From Sphagnum compactum (Eukaryota; Bryophyta; Sphagnopsida; Sphagnales), in the NCBI GenBank assembly GCA_965153455.1, contig OZ234497.1:13440302-13504301 (forward strand): a stretch of DNA of 64,000 nucleotides, written 5' to 3'. Below the pieces are notes generated by a model. The model made no database searches, was not told the origin of the DNA, and was given only the letters and a program-made list of their open reading frames with translations. Shown in pieces: positions 39,760 through 53,900 of the stretch. A program made the translations under genes and the position numbers. Numbering within the stretch: position 1 is the first letter of the stretch; every line of letters begins with the position of its first letter.

Positions 39760-41914
39760 TGTTTGAAATTGACAATGAATCAATGAGAGCATAAGAATGA
39801 ATCAAAAACAGATTTACAACAATGCCTCTATCAATCATTAGAATCACACAAGCTATTTCAAATTTTATTATTCACCCCCAAGCTATGATTTATTATTAAA
39901 TGAACATCCCACATTCAGATGTCACTTTCCCGAAAAGTGCACAAATGCATGCACACATAATATTTAACATTAATATCATTAACTAAAAATAATTAAAACA
40001 TTAAAATATCAAAATCAAACATTAATATCAAAATTAAAAATAACTTCATAAAATCTTGACATGCAAAATATCGTACGTAAAACTAATAATCAATAGAATT
40101 TGTTGAAATATTATTATTTTTAAAAATCACTTAAAAAACTTCAATATATATATATTTCAAGGTTTTGATAATCAACTATAATTAAGCTAAATTTCACTCA
40201 TATTTGCAATTCAGTTCGGTAACCATGTGTGATGGATTGCTCTACCTACTCTATATATAGAGTTTAAACTTCAAACTTGGTGAAACCACACATCTTTTTG
40301 GGGTCCATCTTTCCCTCTTGACAATTAATTGACAACAAACATCAATCACAAGTTTGGTAATATGTTAGGAAAATATGTTTTCACTATAACAAACATCATT
40401 TTTACTTTGTGAATATGTTATGTTTATAAAACTCACTTCAAGTTCCATGTCAAGGTCAAGCAAGCCTGATTGTGCATGTACTCCACATCAAGCATTTACA
40501 TGCATGAAAATTCCACTCAACTTGACCTCATTCTAGACATATACTTCAGAATTTCTTTAAGTATTTGTGCATTTTGAGTGGAAAAATAGCATTTTCTAGA
40601 CATGTTTAGACTCATATGCAACTTTCCTTATCCATGCCTCTTATCCATATTTAAGTGAAATTGTGCATATGTTGCAAATAAGAAGTTGGTTGCAATTCAT
40701 CTTGAATTCCCATTTCTCCTTAAAATTCGACAATTGAAAACTAAATTTACAGGTTTAATGTTGTCGAACACAAATACACTATTCTGAGTGATTTTTACAC
40801 TAAGCATACAGTTAGGTGCATTATTATCTAGACAAAATGCCATCAATTAATCCCAAACTAATTTTGTTTTTCACAGCAATGTTTATTATTTAGATCTAAT
40901 AACAAAAATTCTTACCCATATTTCTTACCCTAGAACTCTAGAACCCTAGAGTATCTCCCCACAGTACTTAGGGTTCTTCGGTTTTAGCTTCAACATCAAC
41001 TGACTTGCTTATATTCCCAACTGGGAGCAAGCCTGTGTTGATCTATCCTAAGAATTCTCTTTGCAGCATTGAATTAAAGCAACACAAAAACAAACCCCAT
41101 TCTTGAACCTTGGAACAATACCAAGGTTACAAGGTCCATAGTGAACAAAAACTTTATTTCATAACACAAAAGCAACATATTACACATCCAGCCTTCAAAT
41201 TTATGCAACATTCCTTAAAACAAAACTCAAAACCCTTCTAGGAAAATTCTACATTAGTGGTTACAAAAATTATCCATATACACAAAAAAATACATGAGGT
41301 GGTTCAGCCTGACGGGATTCAATAGGAATTAAAGAGCAACTTGAGTACCCATTATTTTGTACCTAAACCACAATGGCATGAACATTGCATATCAATGGCT
41401 TGGTGCAAGTAGACACCTTCACAGGTCCTGACAGGCACTAAAGAAACAGAACAAAACAAATGTACAACCTCCAAAAAACCTCCCAAATAGGGTCCATATA
41501 TAATGATGATTGGCTTGTCATACATCAAATATGTTTGAGTACAAGGGACTCTATCCTAAGTTTATTTTAAGTTTTGAGCAGGGCATCTCCACCCAGCAAC
41601 AATAATAGAACAGAGAAAACAAAGAATAGTGTAGAATCCCCACTGGCAACAATATACTGGAAAGACAGAATATGTATAAGTGACTGAAAGAAAATCAATT
41701 GATTCCAAATCACCAGTCACATAAAAGAGCCAAATTTACACAACAGTCCAATAGTAATCCTGAAAATAAAGGGGTTCCCAGACCCAGTGAAACAATAGAC
41801 TGGAGAGACCAACAGATGAAGTCCTGATCCACATTATCATTCAAGTGGAACAAAGCTAGGAAAGAACAGGACAAGATAACAGAGGACCTGGGAGAAAGTG
41901 AGTAGAACCAAGCA
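39760..41914. other. Probable copia LTR remnant, then RAPTOR 3' flank
   Basis: The part next to 39760 should be LTR; its far end was not found. Around 40900-41914 base composition rises toward that of genes, and this part probably holds the RAPTOR 3' untranslated region. No other gene seen. Confidence 0.45.
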
Positions 41915-44900
41915 CTATGTACCTTGTGTACCTTGAATATTCTCACCCGCATAGACAGAGACGATGGAGTCTGTTGCTCCGGCCGCCAGTAGGATGCTGT
42001 AGAGGTGGAAATTAAGGGCACTTACAGGACCAATTCTTTGCCCTAAAAAGCTGTTATGAAAACGAACCATCCCAAGCTGCTCCCCATTTGCACTAAATGT
42101 TTTTATGACTTGCTTACTTGACCCTGTTGCTATAACTTGGGCATGGCGGTGAACAGCTATGGAGGTCAAGTGGCCCTTGTGGGCATCCACCCCCTGGTAG
42201 GGGCCTGAGCTATTTCTTAAATCCAGGAACTTCAAATCTCCTGCTGGTGACGCTGAAACTATCTGCAAAATGGAAAATGCACCTCCTCATTAACTAGAAC
42301 CCAGTTACTCCAGGATTTTGGTCTGTTAAGAAAAACCCAGTTGTCTTTCTGTGCTGCTCTAAACTTTCTCCTACTTTCTTCGCCCTCCTTGTTGTTACTC
42401 ATAAAAACTGTGTATCCAAGCAAGAAACTACAAACCTGGAATAAGGTTAAAGAAACTACCTTAAAGTGATCAGGTCCAGCCAGGAAGTCAAGTCCCACAA
42501 CTTTCTGTGCATGTGGCTTCATTTCACATACAAGCCTGCACAAACAAAATGTATTTGTTAACATGGTAGAGTAAAGAAGTAGTGCATGGCAATGTGTTCA
42601 TTATGGAACAAAACCGGCTACAATTCAATAATAACACTAACTACTGAATTTGCGGACCAGTATAACCAAAATAGAATTCCCATCCAATATCACAGTGCAC
42701 TAGTTCCTGTAGTAGTGCATATTACTGTGCTGGCTGGAGAGCATGGGCGCATATTATGGGGTACCAAAAAGGACTTTTAAGAAGTGTCCTTGTAAAACAA
42801 TTATTTTTGCTCCTTAAAGGACTTTTTAAACAACTTAAATTTTTTAGAAAATGACATTTGTTGACAAAAAGGGTTAGAGATAAATTGTTCACATACTGCC
42901 ACCCACAAATTAGGGTTACACAAATTGGTTCAATCCTAAGAACAGAGTGTGAATAGAAAGAAGCTGAACTGCAAAGAATCCAGTTATGACTAATGGAGAA
43001 TAAGAGGAGTTTGATAAGAACTGGAGATTGAGTCCAGGTAGCTTGACCAAGGAAAGGAATGGACACCACAGGAAACAGTGCAATCAAAAAACTAGTCCTT
43101 GGCTAGCTGTCAAGTATAGACTTGGTCAGAACAGCATTAAAGCAGGGAGATTATCTTTGTGCAATGCACCTTGGCTCCAAGGGAAGCAGAAGATTAACTG
43201 GTTGTCTACGAGAACTGTTCCTTGTACAATTCCAACAAGACAGCCATCACTTGGAAGCAAGGTACAGAAATGTTTTCTTCCAAACTCTTGCAGGTCCTTG
43301 CAGGGAAAGAAACCTTGTTCAACTGATTGCACCTAGAACCTCTGAATGGCATTTAATAGTGAAGGGATAGGAAACACAAAACAAACTCAGGTCTTGTCGC
43401 ACCCTGCTCACCAAATGATTTAACTCATAATGAGCTGATGCAGTAATTGGAGTATAAGGAGTTCATAGTGGATACAGGTCATAGGGCTGTGGTAGAGGAC
43501 CAAACAGGTAGAAATAAGACCCGACTTGAAGCAAAACAAGATGCCTCATAATCACATGGCATGTCAACAGTCTTGCAACTATTTCTTCAAAAACTATTCA
43601 GCAAAAGAAGCACAAGAATGGGGGCCAGTACTGCAGGTGGATTGGCTCCAATGTCTGTTCCAGCTATTTCGTATATTAAGGATATGTTCTTTTAGAGAAA
43701 AGAAGCATCCAAGAAGAACTGAAACTTACATATCTCTGCTACGAATATCAAACACTCTGACAGAGCCATCACCACAGCCAGCAAGGAAATGAGCGCTCTG
43801 CAATTTTTGAGATGCAGCCTGGAAAACACGCAATGGTTAGTAAGATTTCACCACAAACCCAGACCTTGTCAACTTGCTCACATTTTTTGCAACTGACCTG
43901 ACCACCAGACCCATGTCCGAATCAAGCCCAATTGCAGTTCAATAGTCAATGTCTGGTAACAGGATACTGTAACCTGTTGCATTATAGGTTCTGTGTGAAG
44001 ACATGCCTCAACCCAGAAAACAGGTGTTATACAAAACCATCAAATTCTGAAAATCAACATTCAGCAACAAAAGGTCATGGTATCCTGCTTTGAAGCAGAT
44101 ACTGGTCTTACCAAGGCAGAGACACCACTTTCTGACTGTGAAGGAATACTGGAGGCTAACTGCTCCTGATCCAAGTCCCAAACCATGATCCATGAAATCT
44201 CGCCAGATGCATACTGCACATTGCATTTCTATATCAAAATCGAAGAAATGAAATGCAAAAGTCACAGTGAGTCAACCCTAAGGTCGTTGTCCTGACCAAA
44301 GCTCCCCACCTACATGCAACTGCTATATGAAACAGGGACTTTAGACAGCAGTAGTAGACTCCCATTGGCAATATAGGGCTGCAGGGAAAAACAACCTACT
44401 AATAAATTGAGGGCTGAAACAGCCTACAAAGAAAAGACAATGAATGTCAAGAAGACACCCACTTCTGGTCTGCCCAACAAGATGTCCATGTAGCAATTTG
44501 CACTTTAAGTTCAACCTGGAAAAATCAGACCTTTCAACCCACAAATAGAAATCGGGTGCAAGGAAAGAGTGCAGGAAAGTACCAAGTAGCCAGTCATCTG
44601 TTGCCAATCCACAACAGCATTGATGCTGCGAACCCCAGGCCTATGACCCTGCACAGTCTGCCATGCTGTCGCTAACCGCTGATTATCCTTCTCTGCGTAA
44701 TCTCTCCAAACCCTTACGACCCCATCACCTGATCAGGTGAAAAACAGAACTTTCAAAAGGGAGTCCAATCCACTTCAAATGGAACTGGAGGACAATGTTA
44801 GAATCCCCAAGGCTAGCAATTTGCCACAGGGAGCTGAGAACAAAGGTACTCACTTGATGCAACAAGCAGAAGACTATCATCAAGCTCATTGACCAAACAG

Positions 44901-47900
44901 AGCTTTGAAATACCCTTGTCAGGTGCATTGTGATTATCAAAGGTATTTACTACTTCTGCTCCCTCTTCATAATTCCACAACCTGCAAGCACAAAGAACAC
45001 CATAAAGCACTATTCGACTCCAATGTGATGAAAACTAATTTAGTAGATTCTGAAGGACCATCCATGGACTACCCTTTTAAAAACAGTGACTAAGTAATCT
45101 TATGAAGTGATCTTATGAAGGGCTACACCTGGACATCCTATCCCATTTACTATTAAACTTTTTCTTGTCATGGAGATTTCTTCCATGTAAACAGAATGAC
45201 TAACATCAATTGAAGTTTACTTTCACAAAAAGGAATTAGGACCCTCTTTGTGTGCTCTAGACATTTTCAATAACCTGGAACTCAACAACCTGAATTGCAG
45301 GGGCAAACGGACATCAAACAGCACTCTATCCTTGCATTGCATGGTGCTGGGTTCACATCAGTATGAAGTACGACTATCAGGCATTGCAGTTTTAGCTAGC
45401 AAACTAAACTGGGAAACTCCTGCTCATTTGAAACCCTCAAGGCAATTGAAACACAGATAAATAACAGGAACACCAAGACAAACATAGATCTTACAAAAGC
45501 TCCTTGTCAGCAAGCAGGATATTACTGCAATAGAACCCACAACCATGCAACAACTACTGCAGTTCGACCCAGGAGAAGACTAGAAATCAGTATGGATGAC
45601 AGTCTGCACAGTGCAAAATGAACATGGAAAGCTACGTGCCACTGCAAGGATCAACACAAAGAATTAAACAAGCTTTTTCCAACAAAACTTCACCTATTGA
45701 CATACACTCAACCATCCACAATGAAAGAAGGGGTTAGATACCTGATAGTCTCCTTATCATCTGCAACACAGACAAGTGGCTTAAAGGGGTGTAAGAGCAA
45801 AGCCTTTGTTCCCATTTCTGATGTAGTATCCCAACTTGCGATCTGCTCACTCACTTTGCTTGAACCTGCTCCCCATTAAGATCAAGAGTTAACATATGAG
45901 ATGCCCAAAAACAAAGAAAATCTAGGTACTTACACCGCTAACAGAACAATTTTTTTTTCAAACCTTCACAACAGTGAAAATTCCATCAAGAACTGGATAC
46001 TGGGACCCAGAAACCTTGCAAACCCATACTCATAGACACTCTCATTTAATGACTTGTACATTAAAAACTCGCCTTCAGTACCAATGAAGTAACTCATTTG
46101 CTGCTAGAGTTATATACCAGAAAAACTGGGAACACAGCACACAAGGCACATAACTTTTCTAAATACAGAGAATGTGGGGTAGATTACAAGGCACATTGGC
46201 AGTCACACAAAAACTCACTACAAGTGTTTCTTCATTAATGAAGAGGCAATGATTACATATCTTCATATACTTACAGCTTTCCATCATCCAGTAGGTTCAT
46301 AGGATCATTAAAACGAAATTAAGCAACCACTCACGTGATTGATGGCACTTGGCAATGCCATCTTGTGCCAGATGCTCTCTTTCCTCCCTCCTTGCTATGA
46401 TCTCCTCCTCCTCGTCATGTGAGGCCTCCAAAAGAGGTCGGGAGAAGTGGCCACAACTCCAGCTATACAAAGTTGACTGTGGTAAAACAGTGGCTGCAAC
46501 AGATGCTACTGGAGAATCAAGATTCAGTGTAGAGAGCCCATAAGTCAGCATTCCTGCAGCTTCAGCCAGTCCACCAGGCATATTCGAAACCCTGGGAATT
46601 GCTGACAAACTCTGAATTCCAATATCCCCAGAGATCCGTACAGGTTGCTTGGATGAATCCCATGTGGCAATTGATGCTGAAGACAACTCCATAGAGGCAA
46701 CTCGTCGAAGACTGCCTGCTGTTCCTGTGAGATACGTGGGTCTGGTAGGAGGACTAGGAGGGGGTGTAGAGATGCGCCAAGTGCTTGCCAGATTTCCTGC
46801 CATGATTGCAATAGAAAATACTCCAAAGTCATACAGTTGTCGATTTAAGACAGACAACAACCAACAACATCATTGGTTGATATCTGTAACTGAAATATAT
46901 AGATGGTTACAGGGGAAACAATTAATCAAGATAAATGCAGACTACCAGAAAAACAATGAGAGAACTGCAGGAAATAGACATGGGAAACATTGCCAACCTG
47001 ATGCTGAGGCTACCCAAGAAGTGGAGCGGTGAAGAACACCTGGATTTGGAGGTGTCGGAGGGATAGCAGGCACTGATGCATTCCGCTGATGTGTGGGCAA
47101 ACCACTGGCCCTTGATGGTTTCACAACCTGAGCCTCAACTCCCACAATTCTCAGCACTTGACGGCCAAGGCTTGCAACACGTGGAGAAGGATCTCTAGCC
47201 AATGCATAGACTGCTGTAATACACTGCACATAGATGTTCCCATCTTCTGTCCGCTTCCATGACCGCATCACCCCATTGCTAGACCCTGGGGACTCTCCAT
47301 GCAATGGTGTGTCGGACAGAGGAGAGCTATCTGCAGAATGCAAGGAGGCACCGCTTGGCAAAATACGAATCGCTGGCCAGAAAGGTTTGGCGCCATCAAA
47401 GACTTGAACCCCAAGCTCTGAATCTATGCTTTTGCCCGCATACACAAATTGAGTGGAATAGGGGAAGCTGGCACTTCTCTGGTTAGGTCCAAATGGTGGC
47501 AACACAGAGCAGTGAGAAGGTGGCTTCAGGTATGCTGCAGCTGCCTGCCGAAACATCCGGTTGTGGCTCGCAGCCAGTCTTGCCATTGCTGCAAAGGAAA
47601 CACCAAAATCAGCATTTTTCTCCCATATTGCCAAAGTTCTTCATAGGACTACCCTCTCATAAGCATTGGCTAAACAGTGTGAGAGAGATCAATTCACAAC
47701 AACAATTGAAAGTAACTGTTGTGACAATTCTGGCCTAAACATAAGAAACATGACAAGAAGTGCGGTCATAACCTTGTGAGTTCCTCACAAAGTACCATAT
47801 CATCACCTTAATCATCAATGCCAGTGAGTAACCACCATAACTCCCCAATGACTTCTTCAGCTCCTGAGAGTGGATATAGATAAGTGGGTAACAATATTTC

Positions 47901-50900
47901 AACATTTTAGGGCAAGAATTATTTGAACATGGGCTTCCTAGGTTTACATTACATTTCCAGAAGCAAAAAGAAGACTTCATCCTGATGTTCATCATGATGT
48001 TGGCTAGCACTTACAACAGATAGCTACAAAGAAGTCAATAGTAGTATAGCTGCAACAAGCTTCCAAAAGTAAGCTTCCTTCCATTGTTAGCTTGAGCCTG
48101 TAAAATTGAGCATCTAAGCTTAAGACAGAGAGCAGAGGGCCTACATTCAGGGCAGGGGTGACACCGCACACACCATGAATACATCATCACAGCACACCAC
48201 TGGTGACTACTTAGATGCAACACATCTACTGTAGCCTATATTCATGCAAGACCAATGCAGAAATATGGTGTTTTCCCATGCAAGTGAGGAATAGACCCAC
48301 AGACAAATACTCATACAACTCAAGACATGAATATAAAGGACTGCAAAATCAAAAACATTTGCAAGAAACGGAAAAGAAATACAAATGAAGACAGTTAGGA
48401 ATCTTAGGACCAAATTAATCAAGGGTACATATGATCTAATCAACCTATAAGATCCTGCAAATAAACCCAATAACGCCTTTCTATCTTTACCATCATGAAA
48501 AAAAGACAACAGAAAAGCAACTGACAAAAACCTGGAGACACTACTTGCAAGTGATCCCCCTCCTAATCAAATTCTTCATTCTAAAGCAGCAACAAAATCA
48601 ATCCTTTCCCTGCCACCTATAACCTGAGAATTCTTCAGGTAATCAAACAAAGGCTTTCTGGAGTATAAGGTTGTATGCATTACCTGTAGCAAGTTCTGCT
48701 CTAACGAGCGGACTCCCATCAGAGAGCACCCTCAAAAGGTACCGGCCAATTTCTTGCTCTGCAGCTTGGACATATTCATCAACATCATCCTCAGATGCTG
48801 TGTTATCTGCAGAAGACTCAGCAGCTACTGTCACAAGTGTACCCAGAGCATAGGTAGCTGCAGCACGAACCTGTGGCATTAAGAAGAGAAAACTCAGACC
48901 AAGTTTCCTAACGCAATCATCAATAACTTATGGCAGAGCTTCCATGAACCTACCATTAATCCGTTGCAAGGCATATAAGCTCCCCTCTGAAATCCCAGGA
49001 AAATGGAACTTCTCCCAGAGAGTACCCTATGCAATGCATAACCCATTTCCACAAATAAACTACTAAAGGACCACTCTGGCCTTTTTAAGTCGCCATACAA
49101 CTGCTGTCAAGTACCGGCAGCATATCACCAAGCACATGCCTGACTACCACTCATAAATTTCAAAATGACAAAGCATATTGGTTTCCTTAATGATGGTCAG
49201 GTATACTACATTATGGTGATCATATTGAAAGATATCTCATGAGAATCAAGAAATCCCCATTCTCACAATTAAGAAAAGCCAGACCAAGATTAAAACTTCT
49301 TCTTTAAGTCACAAAAAGACTTCTAGAAAAGGACATACAAAACTGGGAACAAAACACAATACAACAAAGGCAAAACAAGGAGAAAACAAAAAATACACAA
49401 CTGCAGAATGAACAACAGTGACAGTCTCTCACTTGTTCAGGGACCATCAACAGTAACATGAATGATAGTGACTTCTCTATTACAACTTCCCCACTGACTT
49501 CATCAGATCCCTACAGTGGGTATAGGCCAGTATGAATACTAATGTGCAGACTGAGCTTCTGCTGCAAGTCCAGAAGGAACACAAATACTCAGCCATGATA
49601 TTGGCTAACAACAAGCAACAATACAAGTAGAAACCAAAAAAGACACACAAAAGGACAACAAAACATACAGATAAACACCACAGAGAAAAAACATAGACCA
49701 AGTCATCTTCGTCCCAAATAATGGTGACAAGCTGCCCTGACTACCCGATGACTTCATAAGCTCCTGACAGTAGGTGTAGGTAAGTATATAATTATCTACC
49801 CAAAATTTCAGGCAAACCATTCTATAAAATCATGTCCTGAGTTTCTTTTGCAATACCAGGAGGAGGAGGAAGCCTCAGTCATGATCTTTGGCTAGCACTC
49901 AAGAGACATAGCTGATCACTATTGATAGACTAGTCCAGTTGAGGTGCTTAACAGTGAATTTGATTACCTCAGGTTGTGGCTCTGATAGAAGATGCCCAAG
50001 AATGCTAGGTGCATTATCCTGAAGTGCCAAGGTTACACCATCTGAGACACCATCCCACAACTTCCCGAGGCAAAGGCATAGCCATTGAATGAGCAAAGGC
50101 TCAGGCTGCCCCTCAGAACCACTAGGAGCAGCCTGAATGTGCATCAGGCATATACCCACCAGACCACCTTGAATGCATGCAAGCTGACCCGGTTGATGCT
50201 CATCTACAATCACTGCCAACACAAAGGCTGCCATTGCTCGTTGCTCTGGGTGGATGTTGTCAGGGCTCTCAAGAAACTTGATGAAATACTGGTGGCCCCC
50301 ATCTTTCACAAGGTCCACCTGACATGACTGCACAACCAATTCACCTGTTAACAGGAGTGCTAATGAAACCTTTAACATAATGCCAATAAAGAAGATGCTG
50401 CAAGTTGCTCTACGTCAACCTAAAGTAACTTGCAACCATGAGCAAATGACTGGAAAACTCTACATGTCTCGAACAACAGTGAAATGACAGATTAGTTACA
50501 GAAAAGTCAGTGCTCAAGAAATTCCCTGCAGATACAAGAAAGCAACTACAGAAAAATCGTCTGTGGCAGCTTCAGAGCTGATTACTGAAGCAGTGAGCAA
50601 AAGCCAGACAACGCACTTCCTAAAAAACCCAAAATAACAAAAAGACCTTAAAACCAAGCACTTTTTACCTTGTCAAGTGCTAGTATTTTGGTCCAGATAA
50701 ATACAAGGATTTGCCGCAAATCAGTTGCTGTAGTTTGAAGCAACTTTAAGACGTAGGGAAATATTCCCACTGACAGAGCCTGACCACAAGAGGCAATTAT
50801 TTTGATTAGGCAAAACCTCAATATCACAAAGAGTCTGTACCACAGCACCCAGCATTATACCAGAGCACCCATGCTGGGAATTGAGATATTTCCCAAACTA

Positions 50901-53900
50901 TATTGAGCTTGTAAATGGCAGGATGTACCAAGTCAACAGCCCATGCTCCCATGTCCAGGAATCTTCCCAAAAGCACCAGCGCACGAAATCTATGTGAATG
51001 GCTGAGAAGGACCTGCAAGTCCACAGTAAACCGTATCATCCATGTCACCATCCATCCAAGGAACCTTATCTCTAGGATGAATCTACCAATCTGTTCTCAT
51101 GATACTTACACCAGGTGAACCAGCATACCATACACCAACTACAAAATGAAGGACACCATGACCAATGTAAAGAAGACTTAGGGATGTCTCACATAGCACC
51201 ACATCCAAAACATAGAGCAAGATTGCTATGCTTCAGGCTGTGACCAAATAGGGTATAGATGTTCACCAATTAATCTATTCTTAAGTAAATCATATATGAT
51301 GAAAGTCACCTGGACTCCATACATCACCACCAGCTTAGCTCTTCTTCCTACTCAACATAGTACACATAACATGGCACGTACTGTACTTGGAACCACATGT
51401 TTGTTATTCTAGTCCTAAGGGATAGTTTTGGGACACATACTACCCCAGAGCATTCTACACTTTCACATTAACTGTCTTTTGCATAGACCCATACAAAAAC
51501 TCCCATGGTATCAGAGCATGCTACAGAAGAATGGAATACACAGCTCAACAACTGAGCAGAAAGTAGAGCACCTGGAGAACAATAGGTAGTTGCTCCGGAG
51601 GCTTCTTCTTTTCAGAACCATGTTCTAACCATATCTCAAACGCAGTCAATTGCTCTGTAAAGAATGGACTAGGCTGCAAGAGTTCAACATGACAGCACAA
51701 AAACAGGTTACAAAATAGGCTGCTATGCTGCACACTGCTCATTCATCATTTTCTGCTGCTGGATAATCTCAGGACACATTCTTGTTATTTGTCAACTAAG
51801 AGTATCATCTTCTCAAACTGCAACCTTCTGTAATGTTAGAACTAGCATGGACTGCTAAAAGATGCCACAAAAACTTCTTCAATTTATCAATACGCAGACC
51901 ATTGTCAGACAATATCCTGATGCCTGCACAGATGGAGCTCTTCAATCATGCAAATTGATTTCTCCTTGCAGTACAGCTGTAAAGGCAAGAATAAGTGACA
52001 GGACAGTGTAGTACCAAATGTCACACCTCAACAAAAACATCAGAGCCCTAAAGACACAAAATTGACTCCACATTGCACTTGGAAGAGATGGATTAGAAAT
52101 TACTTGAAATTCGGCTTTTGGATCATGCAGCAGCATTGGAAGCTGTGCAAGACAAATTTCTGCTGCCATATCCCAAGCATGCCTGTACAGTAACAACCTC
52201 ATCACAACATTTTCAGGCACACAAGAAGTCTGTAACATAGGCCAAGTCTCAGGACTTCAATCTACTTACTCTACTATATTGCATTAACGCAATTAAATTA
52301 ACAAGAGAAATTCAACTCCTAAAGACTTGTCATACAATACAATCATGGACCAATGTAGGGTCACACCCAATTCTCAGAGATTACATATGCAGAATATGCT
52401 CCCCAAGACAGGAGACTTAGGCCATGCAGCATAAAACCTACCACATGGGGTGCTGGTGCGTTGGTGGCAAGCGTGGATAAGACAGTGGAGAGCAATTGGC
52501 AGCTCTCATAATACGTTCAGCCAACAAGAAGTTCCGGAACAAGCTCGCTACAAGTAGGTCTTGCCGAAACAGGCGCTGGAACAGCTCTGCATGACAATAT
52601 ACATCCACTCTATGATTATCACTGAAAAATGACAACACTCAACCAAGAATATACATTGGCCCTCTGAGATGTAGAGGCATGAACATATATCAATGAGATT
52701 GCAGAGGAACTCAACAACACAACTTGGAGGTCACTGTTGTGTCAGTTCCAGCCAAACCAAAACAGACAAAACAAGAATGAGTGCAGTTATGGCCTTGTGA
52801 GCATCACTCAAAAGTATCAGACACCTTCATCATCAATGGCAGTGACTAGCTGCCAATACACCCCACTGATTTCATCAGCTCCTCCAGCAAGGTGTAGATA
52901 AGCAAACGGCAATCTATTCAAAACTTAGGGGAAAAATTTGCATTACAAATTCCTTGTATTGAGTTTTTGTCACATTTCCAGAAGCAAAAGGGAGACTCAG
53001 TCATGATGTTGGCTAGCACTCAAAAGCCATAGCTAAGGATCATTGTCCTGTTCACAAAAACATCATCTGAAATAGCAATCAATAATACTTCTATGATCAG
53101 ACAAACCATCAAAAGCTTGATCTTGTCCACTTGTCACCTTTTCAACAAAAGTAAAGCCTGTGATCTAAGAACTTTCTGAGTTCAAACTGTGAAGGATACA
53201 CCAATGTATAAAAACCAGGCACCAAAACACATTCTCACTGCATTCTTAGGAAGTTTGTTGATCACAATCAGTTCACCGTACTACATGCTATTGCATAGGG
53301 TTTTGTGGGTTATGTTTACAGGAAAAAGCATGCACTTGCAGATAGTAATGCAACAAACCAATCTCTTGTGTGTGAGGAAAGGATGCAGAACTGCTTCCAG
53401 AGTCAGCACAGTGAAGCTACCTAACATCTGCAGTGCAAACCCTGGCCCCTCAATGTACTAAGCTCAGGGAGGTATGCAATGTGAAAGCATAGGCCTCAAT
53501 TCCATTTCACCACCTAAGAGACAGCTTTTTTTATTTGGGCAACAGTTTGCTGCTGCCTGTCTTTTTTCCTGGAATGGCAACAAAATGAACCCTGGGTGCT
53601 CACCACGAGGGAGAACATTCCATGCAATTGTGTCAGTGATTGCTGTGAATATCCAATTCAGCTCTCCCAGGGGCGTCTTTCTGTCAGTCTGTCGTCCAGG
53701 AATCTTGTCAATAAGGTCAGCATCCAAAGGCAATAGAGACCTTGGACAAAACCTGTGAACATTCAAAACACACCAAAACATATAGTCAATGAAATCTCCT
53801 ATCTCATGCAAACCTAATATGTTTGGCCTCAGAACAAATCCCAGGTAGAATAGCCACCCACACCAATCTCTCAAGATTTTAGTAGGCATTCATTGCATCC

